Source of the DNA: an uncultured Treponema sp.
GTDB taxonomy: Bacteria > Spirochaetota > Spirochaetia > Treponematales > Treponemataceae
Assembly: GCA_947166355.1 (NCBI GenBank)
Contig: CAMVDX010000005.1
Span: 101,650 to 165,649 of the forward strand
DNA: 64,000 bases
Direction: 5' to 3'
Positions 1 to 8,260 of the stretch are shown here, piece by piece. Every line of letters starts with the position of its first letter. Position 1 is the stretch's first letter. Position numbers and translations under genes: made by a program. A model generated the notes under the pieces. The model had not been told where the DNA came from. It saw only the letters and a list, made by a program, of their open reading frames with translations, and did not search any database.

Positions 1-1
1 A

Positions 2-670
2 ATGGCAGGCTGGGCAAAAATCTGTCATCGTCATAATTTTCTGCTAGTTACAATCGAAAACCATCTGAACAGTACAGCAACTGAGATGATTGAGCTCCTC
101 GAAATCCTCAAGAAAAAATACCGCATTGATACTACCCGCATTTATGCAACCGGATTTTCAATGGGAGGCTGTAAGACCTGGGATATGATTCAGGAATATC
201 CGGAAGTGCTTGCGGCGGCGGCTCCAATGGATGCAACCTTTGATGTAGGCTGCAATGTTTATGGCAACAAGGTTGAAAAAGGCATTAACGAAACAGTTCC
301 GGTTCCGGTTTTCTATGCAGGTGGAGAAGTGACTCCGCTTCCAGAGCTTCCTTTCCAGGCACAGAAGTGTCTTGACCGCATGGCTTATACTCTGATGCTC
401 AACAACGCAGATGCGGCAGAGCGTTATGAAGAAGAAGTAACTTTGGAAAATAAAGACAGCTGGGAAAATAAAATCTGGGGAATTAATGGTGATGAAGTTG
501 AACAGGATTATGATGAAAGCCGTGATGCAACTCTTACCATGCAGAAGTTCCGAAGCACAGATGGCAGAATCTTGAGTGTTTTTGCAAGCATCAGCGGGCA
601 GGGACACGACTGCCGTGAACATACCTGCGAACACGCCTGGCGATTTATGAGCCAGTTTACCCGTGGCTAG
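2..670 (+). CDS. Alpha/beta-hydrolase esterase (feruloyl esterase / PHB depolymerase-like), 5' end outside window
   Basis: The 222 residues visible are the C-terminal part of an alpha/beta hydrolase. The nucleophile elbow GFSMGG (residues 51-56) carries the catalytic Ser, and a late His in GQGHDC near residue 203 is the likely third triad member. This arrangement is typical of the PHB-depolymerase/feruloyl-esterase branch, which removes phenolic or acetyl esters from plant polysaccharide. The ATG at base 2 is probably internal, because the usual N-terminal strands, oxyanion region and any signal peptide are missing; the gene very likely starts left of the window. It converges on the hypothetical gene at 716. 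Substrate cannot be decided from sequence. Confidence 0.75.
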   Translation: MAGWAKICHRHNFLLVTIENHLNSTATEMIELLEILKKKYRIDTTRIYATGFSMGGCKTWDMIQEYPEVLAAAAPMDATFDVGCNVYGNKVEKGINETVPVPVFYAGGEVTPLPELPFQAQKCLDRMAYTLMLNNADAAERYEEEVTLENKDSWENKIWGINGDEVEQDYDESRDATLTMQKFRSTDGRILSVFASISGQGHDCREHTCEHAWRFMSQFTRG

Positions 671-715
671 TTTGCGGCACGGTTATTGTGTGTCACGGTG
701 AGTTTCTTGGTGCAG

Positions 716-1153
716 CTAGTTTTTGGCGCGGTCGGTTGATTCCAGCAGCTTTCGGAGCCGTTTGAAAATTTGAACGGCTTCGAAAGTGCTTACCAATTCA
801 AGATGATTAAAAAAATCAGTCTCACATTCTATAAGCCCGCGGCAGTAAATCTGCGCTACATGGGCGGCGCAGCTTCTGCAGGTATAAAGATCTTTAAGTT
901 TTTCCGCTGCAGAAATGTCCGCAAGGTCTTCTATTTTTAATTCAATTCTCATAAATTGATGAACAATACGGGCAGCGGCACGGCGGTCCACCGGAGTATA
1001 CGGAAATCGTTCGTCGCTGTCTTCGAGCCAGCCGCGTACATGCCCAAAACGCAAAAGCTCAGGTGCGGGTAGCTGTGTGTGAGGCTGACCCAGATTGCCG
1101 GCGACCACGCTTCTGAGAATCCAGAGCTTTTCTACAAACTCATCAATCTGCAT
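716..1153 (-). CDS. Hypothetical protein downstream of alpha-galactosidase
   Basis: I do not recognise this 145-residue protein. It has no signal peptide or membrane segment and looks mostly helical, with a small cysteine cluster in the C-terminal half (YTCRSCAAH, then another Cys seven residues on) that could bind a metal. It starts three bases after the stop of the GH27 gene on the same strand, so the two are probably co-transcribed. No good Shine-Dalgarno precedes the ATG, so translation may be coupled. The tight packing and intact frame make it a likely real gene. Confidence 0.55.
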   Translation of the reverse strand: MQIDEFVEKLWILRSVVAGNLGQPHTQLPAPELLRFGHVRGWLEDSDERFPYTPVDRRAAARIVHQFMRIELKIEDLADISAAEKLKDLYTCRSCAAHVAQIYCRGLIECETDFFNHLELVSTFEAVQIFKRLRKLLESTDRAKN

Positions 1154-1156
1154 AAA

Positions 1157-3040
1157 TTAATTATTACAAGGAGTGATTTTTATTGTGAGGTTATCACAGG
1201 CTTCGAGACTTCCAGACTGGAATTTTCCATCCAGACTTTCATTTTCTTTACCGCTCCACAAATCTTTTATGACAAAACGCTTTGCTGAGTTAAAGGCAGC
1301 TGTAGTTGATGAAGGAAGTTTTTTGCCAAGGGAATTCAGAATCAGAGGAAGGTCAACTGTCAGGCTTTCCTTTTGAGATTCGCTTACATTTATAAAAGAC
1401 AAAGCAAGGCTTGTGTCGCTGAGAGGCTTTGCAAGAACATCGATGCGGTCGTTGTCGGTGATGTAGGCTTTGTCTGGCGCAGTGGCAGCCTCTGAACTTT
1501 GTATTGTTGTAAAAATTCTCTTTGCCTGAATTCCAAGCGAATCCTGATTTAGTGCAATTATTTCTCGGTTGGAAATAATATTGTAAAGCTCATCACCCTT
1601 TGTAAGACGGCGTAAATCAAGACCGAGCATAAGAGGGGAGTTCATCATGCACCACATTGTAAAATGAGTTTTACACATTGTAAGAGTAAGACCGTTCATT
1701 CCAATCATCAGCATGTCAGGATCATTCCAGCCTTTATCCAGGCCGGAAAACTCGTCCATGATTACAGCCTTGTTGTACTGCGAAGTTACACTCGGAGTTC
1801 CCGGATCCGTCCACGCTCCAAAACCCGGATTGCCGTCTGAGCCAACGCGGAAGGTTATATCATTCAAAATACGCCAGGAATCTCCAACCTTGTAACCCCA
1901 GTTCTGCGGTTGAGTTTTGCCCCACTCGCAAAGAGAAATCAGCATTTCATGGCCGGACTTTGCTTCGTTCAAGCCCTTGAGCATTGCAGCATAGGAACAG
2001 AGAGTATTTTCCTGCCGTCTGTGATTCATAAGGCGGATTCTGTTTCTGCCGGCCTTAAGATTGATTTTTATAGGAGCCGAGTTCTCAAAACTCTCCGGCC
2101 CCTCTGTCGGCGGAAGAAGGTCATCATAAAAAACCGTAAGGTCCTCTCCAGCGCCTGTAGCAATCTGCAGCCATTCACCAGTTCCATTCTGGCGGGCCGT
2201 TGCGTACAAAACCGTGAGCGAATATTCCCCGGCTTCTGGAACATCAACTTCAAAAACAAGCTCACCGCTCATTGCGCCTACAGGGCTGGTACCCGTATTT
2301 GTTCCATCAAAAGTCCCGATTCCGGTTACATAGCGACCGATTGATTTATCGTTGCTCGCAGCCCCATCGGCCCCATTGGCTCCGTTATTTTCAGCCCCCT
2401 TTCTCGCCAAGCCGTCCTTTAGCGAGGCGCCGACCCCTTCCAGAATTCCCTCTTCAGCGCTGAGTAAAATGGAAAAATCTCCCTTTTTCAGCTGAATTTG
2501 CTTCAAATTTGGGGCAAAAACGTACTTTGCGTTCTCAGGATTTGAAAAAGTTGCGTTATCCCAAAGATAGTAGCAATTATCAATTTTCAGAAAATCAACG
2601 CCCCAGTCCAGATAAGACTTAGCATCCGTTTTTTCAAAACCACAGGTTCCAACTGCGGCTCCGGCACAAAGATTTGTTCCGATATCATTATACATGCCAA
2701 ATTTAAGTCCGCGCGCATGCACATAATCAGAAAGAGCTTTAAAACCGCCCGGGAATTTTACAGGCTCATTTGCAAGCTTTCCATCCTCTCGCTCAGATTT
2801 ATAACAGCCGTCGTCGAGAACAACATATTTATAGCCAAGCTCCGAAAGCCCCAGCGAGACAATAGCGTCGGCCATAGCTTTTGTGAGCTCTTCTGTATTT
2901 CCGCTTCCAAAAGCATTCCAGCTGTTCCAGCCCATTGCGGGAAGGCGGCCGGTTTTCTTTCCGGGTAAGGCTTTTCCATCTGAAAAGGAATCAAATCTAA
3001 AACGGTTGTCTGTAATTTTTTCTGGTTGTGTAGGAATCAT
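1157..3040 (-). CDS. Alpha-galactosidase, glycoside hydrolase family 27, with inserted domain
   Basis: The enzyme should release terminal alpha-galactose from galacto-oligosaccharides or galactomannan. GH27 hallmarks are visible: GWNSWNAFG at the N-terminus, YVVLDDGCY, the nucleophile Asp in FLKIDNC (about D154), the acid/base Asp in SWRILNDI (about D394) and GWNDPDML. About 190 residues separate the nucleophile and acid/base segments, far more than in ordinary GH27; the insert (GELVFEVDVPEAGEYSLTVLY...) resembles a CBM6/35-like beta-sandwich. A C-terminal beta domain follows. The ORF track starts at 3106, but the ATG at 3040 has GAGGT just upstream and gives a normal GH27 N-terminus, so I chose it (627 aa). 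No signal peptide from this start, so probably cytoplasmic. Confidence 0.88.
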   Translation of the reverse strand: MIPTQPEKITDNRFRFDSFSDGKALPGKKTGRLPAMGWNSWNAFGSGNTEELTKAMADAIVSLGLSELGYKYVVLDDGCYKSEREDGKLANEPVKFPGGFKALSDYVHARGLKFGMYNDIGTNLCAGAAVGTCGFEKTDAKSYLDWGVDFLKIDNCYYLWDNATFSNPENAKYVFAPNLKQIQLKKGDFSILLSAEEGILEGVGASLKDGLARKGAENNGANGADGAASNDKSIGRYVTGIGTFDGTNTGTSPVGAMSGELVFEVDVPEAGEYSLTVLYATARQNGTGEWLQIATGAGEDLTVFYDDLLPPTEGPESFENSAPIKINLKAGRNRIRLMNHRRQENTLCSYAAMLKGLNEAKSGHEMLISLCEWGKTQPQNWGYKVGDSWRILNDITFRVGSDGNPGFGAWTDPGTPSVTSQYNKAVIMDEFSGLDKGWNDPDMLMIGMNGLTLTMCKTHFTMWCMMNSPLMLGLDLRRLTKGDELYNIISNREIIALNQDSLGIQAKRIFTTIQSSEAATAPDKAYITDNDRIDVLAKPLSDTSLALSFINVSESQKESLTVDLPLILNSLGKKLPSSTTAAFNSAKRFVIKDLWSGKENESLDGKFQSGSLEACDNLTIKITPCNN

Positions 3041-3174
3041 CTTTACCTCAAATTTTTTTACAAAATATAAAAAAAGTATAGTGACAAAAGCAGATAGCCG
3101 CAACAAATTTGGCAGATGTATAGAGTTCTGTTCAATAAGTTCAGAAAATTAACCTACATTCCGATATTTGAAAT

Positions 3175-4464
3175 ATGGCAAAGGCAAATAAAAAGAACAA
3201 AAAATCAAAGAAAAACGGCAATTCCTCAAAAGGTTTTCACGAAGCGATAAACACAATAATCGCAAAAATTAAAACTAACCGGAAAGCCGTTATAAAAATC
3301 AGCTGCATTCTGCTGGGCATTATTCTGATTTTCGCAACCGTTTTTACTGTGAAAACAATAAAAAAACGAAATGCAGACCGCACCGTTCGCATTGCATTCT
3401 TTGATCTTGATGAAAATTATATAGATATTCTCAAAGCAAAAATCGCACAAGAAGATAATATCATTTTAAAAATTGATGTTCTCACGCCGGAAAATTTTAA
3501 CCTAGAAGAAATAAAAAACAATTACGACATGCTTTTCACCTGGCGTGGAGAAGTTACAGATGCACTTTGTGAAGGCGCAGAAAAAATTCCAGAAAAAATT
3601 CAGGAAACAATGCCACGGTCTCTTCGCAGCGAAAAATGTCTCCCGATTTTTCTGGATCACTTTGAAATTGCTTACAAGAATGAAATTCTGAAAAAAACAG
3701 AAATGGAAATACCATATTCCTTTGAGCAGTTTCAGGATTATCTGAATGCGGCAAAAAGTTATGTATTCAGCCCGTTTTTCTGTAACGGTGCCGAAGACCG
3801 GATTCTTATAGATTTTATCGGTGCAATTGTAATGGCAAAGGGAGGTCTCAAAGCTTACAATAAACTGATAGATGAATTGCGAAAGTTACCGGAAGCTTCG
3901 CCAGGTTCCCTTGATGCAATTATTGATATTGATCTGGATGGAAGTGGCTGTACAGTGCGCTCAATTTTGGATTTATTCAAAACCTGGCCAAAAGAAGGAC
4001 TCGCACATCCGGCATGGTTTAATGGGCTTGGTAATGACCTCCTGTATTTTGCTCAGGCAAATCAGCTTGCCTGCTTCTTTACCTCTTTGAGTGAACACAG
4101 AAAGATTCCTTATAACGTGATAAAAAATTATGAGTCAGCTCTTGTGCCTTCAAATCAGGATGCAGGAAATTACGGACTTATTGCGCCGGCAGTTTCTGTG
4201 ATGTTGATTTCTGATAATTCAAACTGTAAACGTTATCTTGCCGAGTTCTTTACAGAAGATGCGCAGGCTGATTTTTCAAATCTTACAAATATGGCTCCGG
4301 TTCATTATCGCGCGCAGGCTTATGACCGGCAGGCAGATGATGTACGCTTCTGGGCGGCCTCATGTGCGGGCGGCGCAGTTCCAGATATCTATCTGGCCGC
4401 CTTCCAGCTCAGAACAGAAGACTTAAAAAAGCTCTGCGACGAGATACGTACATATGTCCGGTAG
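3175..4464 (+). CDS. Membrane-anchored solute-binding-protein-like protein
   Basis: This 429-residue protein starts with a very Lys-rich cytoplasmic stretch, then one hydrophobic helix (about residues 39-60, SCILLGIILIFATVF) and a large extracytoplasmic domain. That domain has the look of a family 1 extracellular solute-binding protein (RIAFFDLDENYIDILKAKI, YDMLFTWRGEV, then a helical lobe), although no diagnostic motif proves it. It lacks a lipobox, so it would be tethered by an uncleaved N-terminal helix. No ABC permease genes adjoin it, so it may be a sensor or an orphan receptor. A terminator follows immediately. No Shine-Dalgarno is seen before the ATG. Confidence 0.6.
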   Translation: MAKANKKNKKSKKNGNSSKGFHEAINTIIAKIKTNRKAVIKISCILLGIILIFATVFTVKTIKKRNADRTVRIAFFDLDENYIDILKAKIAQEDNIILKIDVLTPENFNLEEIKNNYDMLFTWRGEVTDALCEGAEKIPEKIQETMPRSLRSEKCLPIFLDHFEIAYKNEILKKTEMEIPYSFEQFQDYLNAAKSYVFSPFFCNGAEDRILIDFIGAIVMAKGGLKAYNKLIDELRKLPEASPGSLDAIIDIDLDGSGCTVRSILDLFKTWPKEGLAHPAWFNGLGNDLLYFAQANQLACFFTSLSEHRKIPYNVIKNYESALVPSNQDAGNYGLIAPAVSVMLISDNSNCKRYLAEFFTEDAQADFSNLTNMAPVHYRAQAYDRQADDVRFWAASCAGGAVPDIYLAAFQLRTEDLKKLCDEIRTYVR

Positions 4465-4483
4465 TTTAACAATTGACGCAGGC

Positions 4484-4526
4484 AAAAAAAGGCGCAACAA
4501 CATCTTCTTGTTGGTGCGCCTTTTTT
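4484..4526. terminator. Bidirectional rho-independent terminator
   Basis: A stem GGCGCAACAAC / GTTGGTGCGCC with a single mismatch and an 8-nt loop is flanked by seven A on the left and six T on the right. It can therefore act in both directions, ending the solute-binding-like gene (+) and the acyl-CoA synthetase gene (-), which converge here. Confidence 0.9.
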
Positions 4527-4563
4527 ATCGCCGAAAACCTTTTTACCTTTTTATATTAAGGAA

Positions 4564-6336
4564 CTAATATGTCTTCGCCGTAAAGCTTCGTTTAACCTTT
4601 TGAGAGGTAGTCATTTCCAGCGGCTCTTTAAGCAGCGTAATCTTAGAAATCTGTGAGTAAGCCTGAAAGTTCTTATTCACCTTGCTTACAATTTTCTGTA
4701 CGGCTTCCATAACTTCATCCTGTACAAAGGTGTTGTTACGTTCAACGCCAAGACTCTTAAATAAATCATCACTCGGGTAAATCAAAGCTTCAATTTCTTC
4801 AGAAGTTTTTTCTTCATCAGCATAATAACCGCGAACTGTTATCTGCTGAATCTCATCGTAAAGTTGGAATGCATCTTCAATCTCTTCAGGATAAACATTT
4901 TTTCCGCCGCTTGTTACAATCAGATTCTTTGCACGGCCGCAAAGCTTAATGTATCCTTCCTTATCGATGCTTCCAAGGTCGCCGGTTTTTAGGAAGCCGT
5001 CATCAGTAAACATTGCCTTGGTTTCTTCAGGCATGTTAAAGTAGCCCTGCATTACCATAGGTCCCTTAACGGCAATTTCACCGACCTCTTCAATTCCCTT
5101 CTTTGTAATTACTTTTTCCGGATCAAGAATTTTGATTTCTTCATACGGTGCAAATGAACGGCCAACACTTTCAATCTTAAAATGTTCAACCGGATTCAGT
5201 GCTATAATCGGTGAAGTTTCTGTAAGGCCGTATCCCTGAATAAAATCAATACCCATAGCGTTGTACTGACGGCATACACTTGCAGCGAGCGGACCTCCAC
5301 CAGAAATTGCAACACGGATTGTGTAAATACTTGCCTGCTCCAGAACCGGCTTAAAAAGACGTTTTCCTACATTTACGTGGAAAAGCTTTTTGATAATAAA
5401 AGAAATCCAGCTTACACAGCCGAGGAGCCCTGCAACAACAGGACCTTTAGCCTTAATTCCTTTTCTGATTCCCGAAAGCAGCTTGTTGTAAAGGAGCGGA
5501 ACTCCGAGCATTACGGTAATCTTACCTTCTTTGAGCTCGCGCAAAAGCTTAGAAACTGCCATGCTTTTTCCAAAAACAATGGAAGCTCCGCTTTCAAGCG
5601 GATTTATAAACGCTGCCTGCATTGTGTATGCGTGGTGAATCGGGAGCAGTGCATAAAAAACATCAGTGTTGTAATGATTAAAGTTTCGCTGAGCAATAAA
5701 GCCGTCTGCAATCAGATTCTTGTGAGAGAGCATTACGCCCTTAGGCTTACCGGTTGTGCCGGAGGTAAACAAAATAGCGGCCGTATCAAATTCATTGCAA
5801 GGCTCGTTCTTTTTGTTATCAGCTACAGGTTCGGCCTTAAGATTATAAATAAACCGTTCGTTATCTTCTGGATTTATAGAATAAACCTTGAGCTTTGGAA
5901 AATTCTTAGTATAGATTTCTGCCTTTTCGTCATCACAGAAAACAAAAACAGGCTCAGCCGTGTTTACAATATTAATAACTTCAGGTTCATGAAGACCGTT
6001 ATCAACAGGAACAACAATTCCGCTTGCAAAAAGTGTTGCAAGATAAGCAGTGGCCCACTCAGGAGAGTTTTTACCCATTACTGCAACACGGTCACCTTTT
6101 TTAAGCCCGTTTGCCGTGAGCCAGTTTGCAAGGTTCTGAATATTCGCCAGAACTTCATTGTAGGTGAGGGTACGCTTAGAATCATCCGGACCGTCAAAGG
6201 CCACAAAGAAAGGTCTCTCGCCGTTACGTTTTGCCTGAATCCGCACAAGCTCCGGGAATGTCGGCCATTCACCTTTAAAGTCTGTGCCCCTAAAATCATC
6301 AAGATACTTCCATGGAATATTATTAATGTCTGCCAT
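4564..6336 (-). CDS. Long-chain acyl-CoA synthetase (AMP-forming)
   Basis: The 590-residue protein activates a fatty acid to acyl-AMP and then acyl-CoA. It carries the AMP-binding P-loop ILFTSGTTGKPKGVMLS, the A4/A5 motif QGYGLTETSP, the hinge motif TGDLGSIDKEGYIKLCGR and the C-terminal segment TSGGKNVYPEEIE; a catalytic Lys is present near the end (SQKVKRSF). Length is normal for FadD15-type synthetases. A hydrophobic patch around the middle suggests membrane association. It is monocistronic, ends at the shared terminator, and its ATG lies 7 nt after a TAAAAT box without a Shine-Dalgarno. It probably recycles or salvages host- or diet-derived fatty acids for lipid synthesis. Confidence 0.9.
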   Translation of the reverse strand: MADINNIPWKYLDDFRGTDFKGEWPTFPELVRIQAKRNGERPFFVAFDGPDDSKRTLTYNEVLANIQNLANWLTANGLKKGDRVAVMGKNSPEWATAYLATLFASGIVVPVDNGLHEPEVINIVNTAEPVFVFCDDEKAEIYTKNFPKLKVYSINPEDNERFIYNLKAEPVADNKKNEPCNEFDTAAILFTSGTTGKPKGVMLSHKNLIADGFIAQRNFNHYNTDVFYALLPIHHAYTMQAAFINPLESGASIVFGKSMAVSKLLRELKEGKITVMLGVPLLYNKLLSGIRKGIKAKGPVVAGLLGCVSWISFIIKKLFHVNVGKRLFKPVLEQASIYTIRVAISGGGPLAASVCRQYNAMGIDFIQGYGLTETSPIIALNPVEHFKIESVGRSFAPYEEIKILDPEKVITKKGIEEVGEIAVKGPMVMQGYFNMPEETKAMFTDDGFLKTGDLGSIDKEGYIKLCGRAKNLIVTSGGKNVYPEEIEDAFQLYDEIQQITVRGYYADEEKTSEEIEALIYPSDDLFKSLGVERNNTFVQDEVMEAVQKIVSKVNKNFQAYSQISKITLLKEPLEMTTSQKVKRSFTAKTY

Positions 6337-6343
6337 AAGTAAT

Positions 6344-6372
6344 ATTTTACACCCAAATTTCTCTTAAAGCAA
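6344..6372 (-). promoter_or_regulatory. Promoter of acyl-CoA synthetase, near-leaderless
   Basis: On the minus strand TTGCTT is followed after 17 nt by TAAAAT, and only 7 nt separate this -10 from the ATG. No AGGAG-like sequence lies between, so the mRNA would start at or next to the start codon. Confidence 0.55.
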
Positions 6373-6404
6373 AAAATAAAGTGTTATTAGAATGGAGGAG
6401 GGGG

Positions 6405-6640
6405 AAGCGTGCGCAACATAGTTGCTTCGAGACTCGCTAAAAACAGTCCACCGGACTGTTTTTGCCCTGCTTCGCAGTGCCGCTCCCTACCCCCTCGCTC
6501 CCAAGTCCTCACTCACTTCGTTCGCTTCGGTCTTGTCCGCTACCCCTCTCCTAAGGTGGTCCGCCCCCTTAAGAACCTCTGGATATTCCCAGCGAGTTTG
6601 CAAATTTGGTAGTGAGACTTAGCGAATATACAACGTGCGA
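6405..6640. repeat. Block of palindromic repeats before the restriction island
   Basis: The 397-nt gap between the acyl-CoA synthetase and hsdM holds no convincing gene. It holds a GC-rich block of palindromes: ACAGTCCACCGGACTGT (stem ACAGTCC/GGACTGT), CTGCTTCGCAG, and C-rich text such as CTACCCCCTCGCTCCC and CGCTACCCC. Parts recur at 53190-53265 (GGAGACTCGCTAAAAACAGT with ACTGT.. partner) and in the mnmE and metH insertions. Short ORFs here (6409, 6422) are repeat-derived. It marks the left edge of the accessory island. Confidence 0.75.
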
Positions 6641-6674
6641 ATTAGCCTATTAAACAATTGCAGGAAAACAATTT

Positions 6675-6705
6675 TCGACAAAAATAGACATTTTTATGCT
6701 ATAAT
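6675..6705 (+). promoter_or_regulatory. Probable hsdM promoter
   Basis: TCGACA and TATAAT are separated by 19 nt, 28 nt upstream of the hsdM ATG. AAGGG about 9 nt before the ATG serves as ribosome binding site. The spacer is a little long, so the -35 assignment is tentative. Confidence 0.45.
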
Positions 6706-6733
6706 TAAATTTATATTATAAGGGATATAAAAA

Positions 6734-8260
6734 ATGATAACTGGCGAAGTAAAAAATAAACTTGATAATCTTTGGGATGCAATGTGGTCAAATCAGATGA
6801 CCAACCCTCTTATTGATATACAGCAGATAACTTATCTTATTTTCATCAAAATGCTTGATGACCAGCAGATTAAAAAAGAACGCAAAATCAATGACATGAT
6901 GGCTCGTGGTATCAAAATTGATAATTTTGACAAGGACCTCATTTTCAAAGATGGCTGCTATGTTAATGATGATTTGAATATTAATGTTTGTTATGCAGAT
7001 CTTCGCTGGAATGTTTTTTCTCACTTTGAATCAAAGAAGATGTTTGCAAATCTTCGAGATAATGTTTTCCCATTTATCAAAACTCTTCACGGTGACAAGG
7101 CAACCTCCTTTACTGATTTTATGAAGGATGCACAGTTTGCAGTTTCATCTCCATACATTTTGCAGAAAATGGTTGATGCCATTAATGATCCTGGACTTGG
7201 GTTTGACAAAGCCGATTTAATGGGAGACTGCTACGAATACCTTCTTTCAAAATGGGCTACATCTGGTGACAACGGACAGTTCCGCACTCCACGCCACATC
7301 ATAGATATGATGGTAGAAATTGCAAAGCCTACACTCAAAGATACAATGATTGACCCAGCAATGGGCTCTGCCGGATTCCTTGCTGAAACTGCAAAATATA
7401 TAGAAGAACATTACTCTGCAGAACTATCTGATACAGAAAAACGCAAACATTTTGATAATACAATGTTCACTGGCTACGACACCGACCCGGACATGCTTCG
7501 CATTGGCTGTATGAATATGACACTTCACGGAGTAAATAATCCGACTATCAAATACAATAACTCGGTTGGAGAGGATTACGAAGATAAGGAACTCTACTCT
7601 TTGATTCTTGCAAACCCACCATTCAGCGGAAGCCTTGATCCTAGTACCGTTGCAAAATCATTGAATCAGATTAGCGGTGGAACAAAGAAAACTGAGCTTC
7701 TCTTTTTAAGCCTCTTCCTGCGACTTCTCAAAACTGGCGGCCGTTGTGTAAGCATCATTCCTGTTGGCGTTTTGAACAACACAAACGACAAAGCCTACAC
7801 AAAACTTCGCAAGGAACTTGTAGAAAATCAAAAGCTTGAAGGTGTAATCTTTATGCCGGGCGGAGTTTTCTATCCATATTCTGGAGTTCAGACAGGTATC
7901 CTTATCTTTACAAAAACAAATGCCGGCGGAACCGACAAAGTCTGGATGTACAACATGGAAAACGACGGTTATAGTTTGGACCAGAAGCGCGATCCAATCG
8001 AAACAAACGACATCCCCGACATCATCAACCGCTGGAGCAATCGTGATAAAGAAGCAGAACGCACTCATTATGAAAAGTCTTTCCTAGTAGATAAACAGGA
8101 AATTGTAGATAACGATTATGTGTTCAGCTTTAACAAATATCAGAAAAAGGAAGTTGTAAAGAAAGAATATCGTCCTGTAAAAGAAATCTTTGCTTCGATC
8201 AATGAACTGGAAAAGCAGTTTACTCAGATTATGAATGAGTTACAGGGAGCTGCGGAATGA
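6734..8260 (+). CDS. hsdM: Type I restriction-modification system, DNA methyltransferase subunit M
   Basis: This 508-residue protein is an N6-adenine methyltransferase that, with HsdS, methylates the recognition site and forms the core of the HsdR2M2S restriction complex. An N-terminal HsdM helical domain (about 1-150) is followed by the Rossmann methyltransferase domain, with the SAM motif DPAMGSAGF (about 207) and the catalytic NPPF (N294). The C-terminal helices (KEVVKKEYRPVKEI) contact HsdS. Length is normal. The stop overlaps the hsdS start (ATGA), so translation is coupled. Base composition is visibly more AT-rich than the flanking metabolic genes, consistent with horizontal gain. Confidence 0.95.
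   Translation: MITGEVKNKLDNLWDAMWSNQMTNPLIDIQQITYLIFIKMLDDQQIKKERKINDMMARGIKIDNFDKDLIFKDGCYVNDDLNINVCYADLRWNVFSHFESKKMFANLRDNVFPFIKTLHGDKATSFTDFMKDAQFAVSSPYILQKMVDAINDPGLGFDKADLMGDCYEYLLSKWATSGDNGQFRTPRHIIDMMVEIAKPTLKDTMIDPAMGSAGFLAETAKYIEEHYSAELSDTEKRKHFDNTMFTGYDTDPDMLRIGCMNMTLHGVNNPTIKYNNSVGEDYEDKELYSLILANPPFSGSLDPSTVAKSLNQISGGTKKTELLFLSLFLRLLKTGGRCVSIIPVGVLNNTNDKAYTKLRKELVENQKLEGVIFMPGGVFYPYSGVQTGILIFTKTNAGGTDKVWMYNMENDGYSLDQKRDPIETNDIPDIINRWSNRDKEAERTHYEKSFLVDKQEIVDNDYVFSFNKYQKKEVVKKEYRPVKEIFASINELEKQFTQIMNELQGAAE

Noticed and set aside
158-634. 158-aa minus-strand ORF over the esterase
   Set aside because: Shadow of the alpha/beta hydrolase with the GFSMGG motif on the plus strand.
5377-6342. 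321-aa ORF on the plus strand
   Set aside because: It is antisense to the acyl-CoA synthetase, whose motifs are intact; the product is rich in Arg/Asn/Cys and lacks any recognisable domain.
6409-6622. Two overlapping 66-67 aa ORFs
   Set aside because: They are read-through of the palindromic repeat block; no ribosome binding site and no protein-like composition.
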